From contig NC_063263.1 in NCBI RefSeq assembly GCF_019578655.1, positions 17,545,001-17,609,000 of the forward strand: a stretch of DNA of 64,000 bases. Reading direction: 5' to 3'. This document shows positions 63,901 through 64,000 of the stretch, piece by piece; the stretch's first letter is position 1, and each line of letters starts with the position of its first letter. The DNA comes from Ricinus communis (taxonomy: Eukaryota > Streptophyta > Magnoliopsida > Malpighiales > Euphorbiaceae). The position numbers and the translations under genes are program-made. A model generated the notes under the pieces. That model made no database searches. It saw only the letters and a list, made by a program, of their open reading frames with translations, and had not been told where the DNA came from.

Positions 63901-64000
63901 AAGGAAAGTATATAAGAACTGAACCCAATTTAATTGAAATGTAAAAGTGCAAAACAAGGATTAATCTTACCAAAAGAACAGCAGCAGAAACAGCAGAGGT
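60914..64000 (-). CDS. Nucleotide-sugar transporter, UTR2/UTR4-like (SLC35B type), 5' part outside the window
   Basis: Multi-pass Golgi/ER transporter exchanging UDP-sugars; the substrate is inferred from the family. Ten coding exons are in the window: 63,971-64,000 (cut by the edge), 63,794-63,886, 63,542-63,607, 62,993-63,091, 62,719-62,798, 62,206-62,318, 61,545-61,633, 61,281-61,367, 61,112-61,180 and 60,914-61,033. All join in frame with GT-AG borders to 281 residues. Conserved blocks include ALKYVSFPVQTLAKCAKMIP, IWGTVIMQKRYKG, YSRGRENTVWGVSLMLGYLG, FDGFTSTFQDKLFKGYDM, the QFFISYTIRTFGALTFAAIM helix, TTRQLVSIMLSCVWFSHP and WEQWIGAVIVFGSLYAKNF. The C-terminal tail is short and hydrophilic without a KKXX motif. 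A 68-codon frame at 61,946-62,152 lies in an intron and is not an exon, because the flanking exons already join correctly. Confidence 0.9.

Overview
This is a window of nuclear DNA from a flowering plant, almost certainly a eudicot. The evidence is spliced genes with GT-AG introns, very AT-rich intergenic DNA, a plant nucleus-type tRNA-His gene, many MITE-like elements and LINE-type RNase H fragments, and plant-specific gene families (P-class PPR, CYP93 cytochromes P450, NAKR-type metal-binding protein, bicupin globulin relative). Gene content and sequence feel suggest a rosid, possibly Euphorbiaceae; that placement is inference only.

Layout. 1-13,993 is a gene-poor stretch of repeats, including a diverged segmental duplication, a phased tandem repeat carrying CATGCAT motifs, MITE-like foldbacks and a LINE RNase H remnant. 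13,994-15,911 (-) is ribosomal protein L35 in four coding exons, with telo-box and site II motifs upstream. 16.2-22.1 kb is repeat-rich and holds no gene that I recognise. 22,129-23,361 (+) is a NAKR-type protein with a C-terminal heavy-metal-associated domain. 29,060-30,442 (-) is an intronless P-class PPR gene. Directly upstream of it lies a Mutator-like foldback element with an exact 9-bp target duplication, itself inside another element. 34,198-36,396 (+) and 41,070-43,450 (-) are two tail-to-tail CYP93-family P450 genes of two exons each, with a short P450 relic at 44.7 kb. 47,863-51,059 (-) is RAD51D in ten exons. 51,790-53,083 (-) and 54,378-56,008 (-) are tandem bicupin genes. 59,699-59,770 (-) is tRNA-His(GTG). 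60,914-64,000 (-) is the 3' part of a UTR2/UTR4-like nucleotide-sugar transporter that runs off the right edge.

Two ancestral neighbourhoods appear to be juxtaposed. NAKR plus RPL35 matches my recollection of Arabidopsis At5g02600/At5g02610. PPR, RAD51D and cupin match At1g07740/At1g07745/At1g07750. The CYP93 pair lies between the PPR gene and RAD51D and is the lineage-specific (accessory) part of the window.

I see no operon-like or clearly novel molecular system. The most unusual items are the CYP93 pair (a GC-AG intron in one; altered heme-loop and helix-C residues in the other), intron presence/absence between the tandem cupins, the nested foldback element, and the ordered non-coding duplication at the left end. 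Exon boundaries were derived by hand from reading frame, splice consensus and family similarity; nothing was checked against transcripts or databases.
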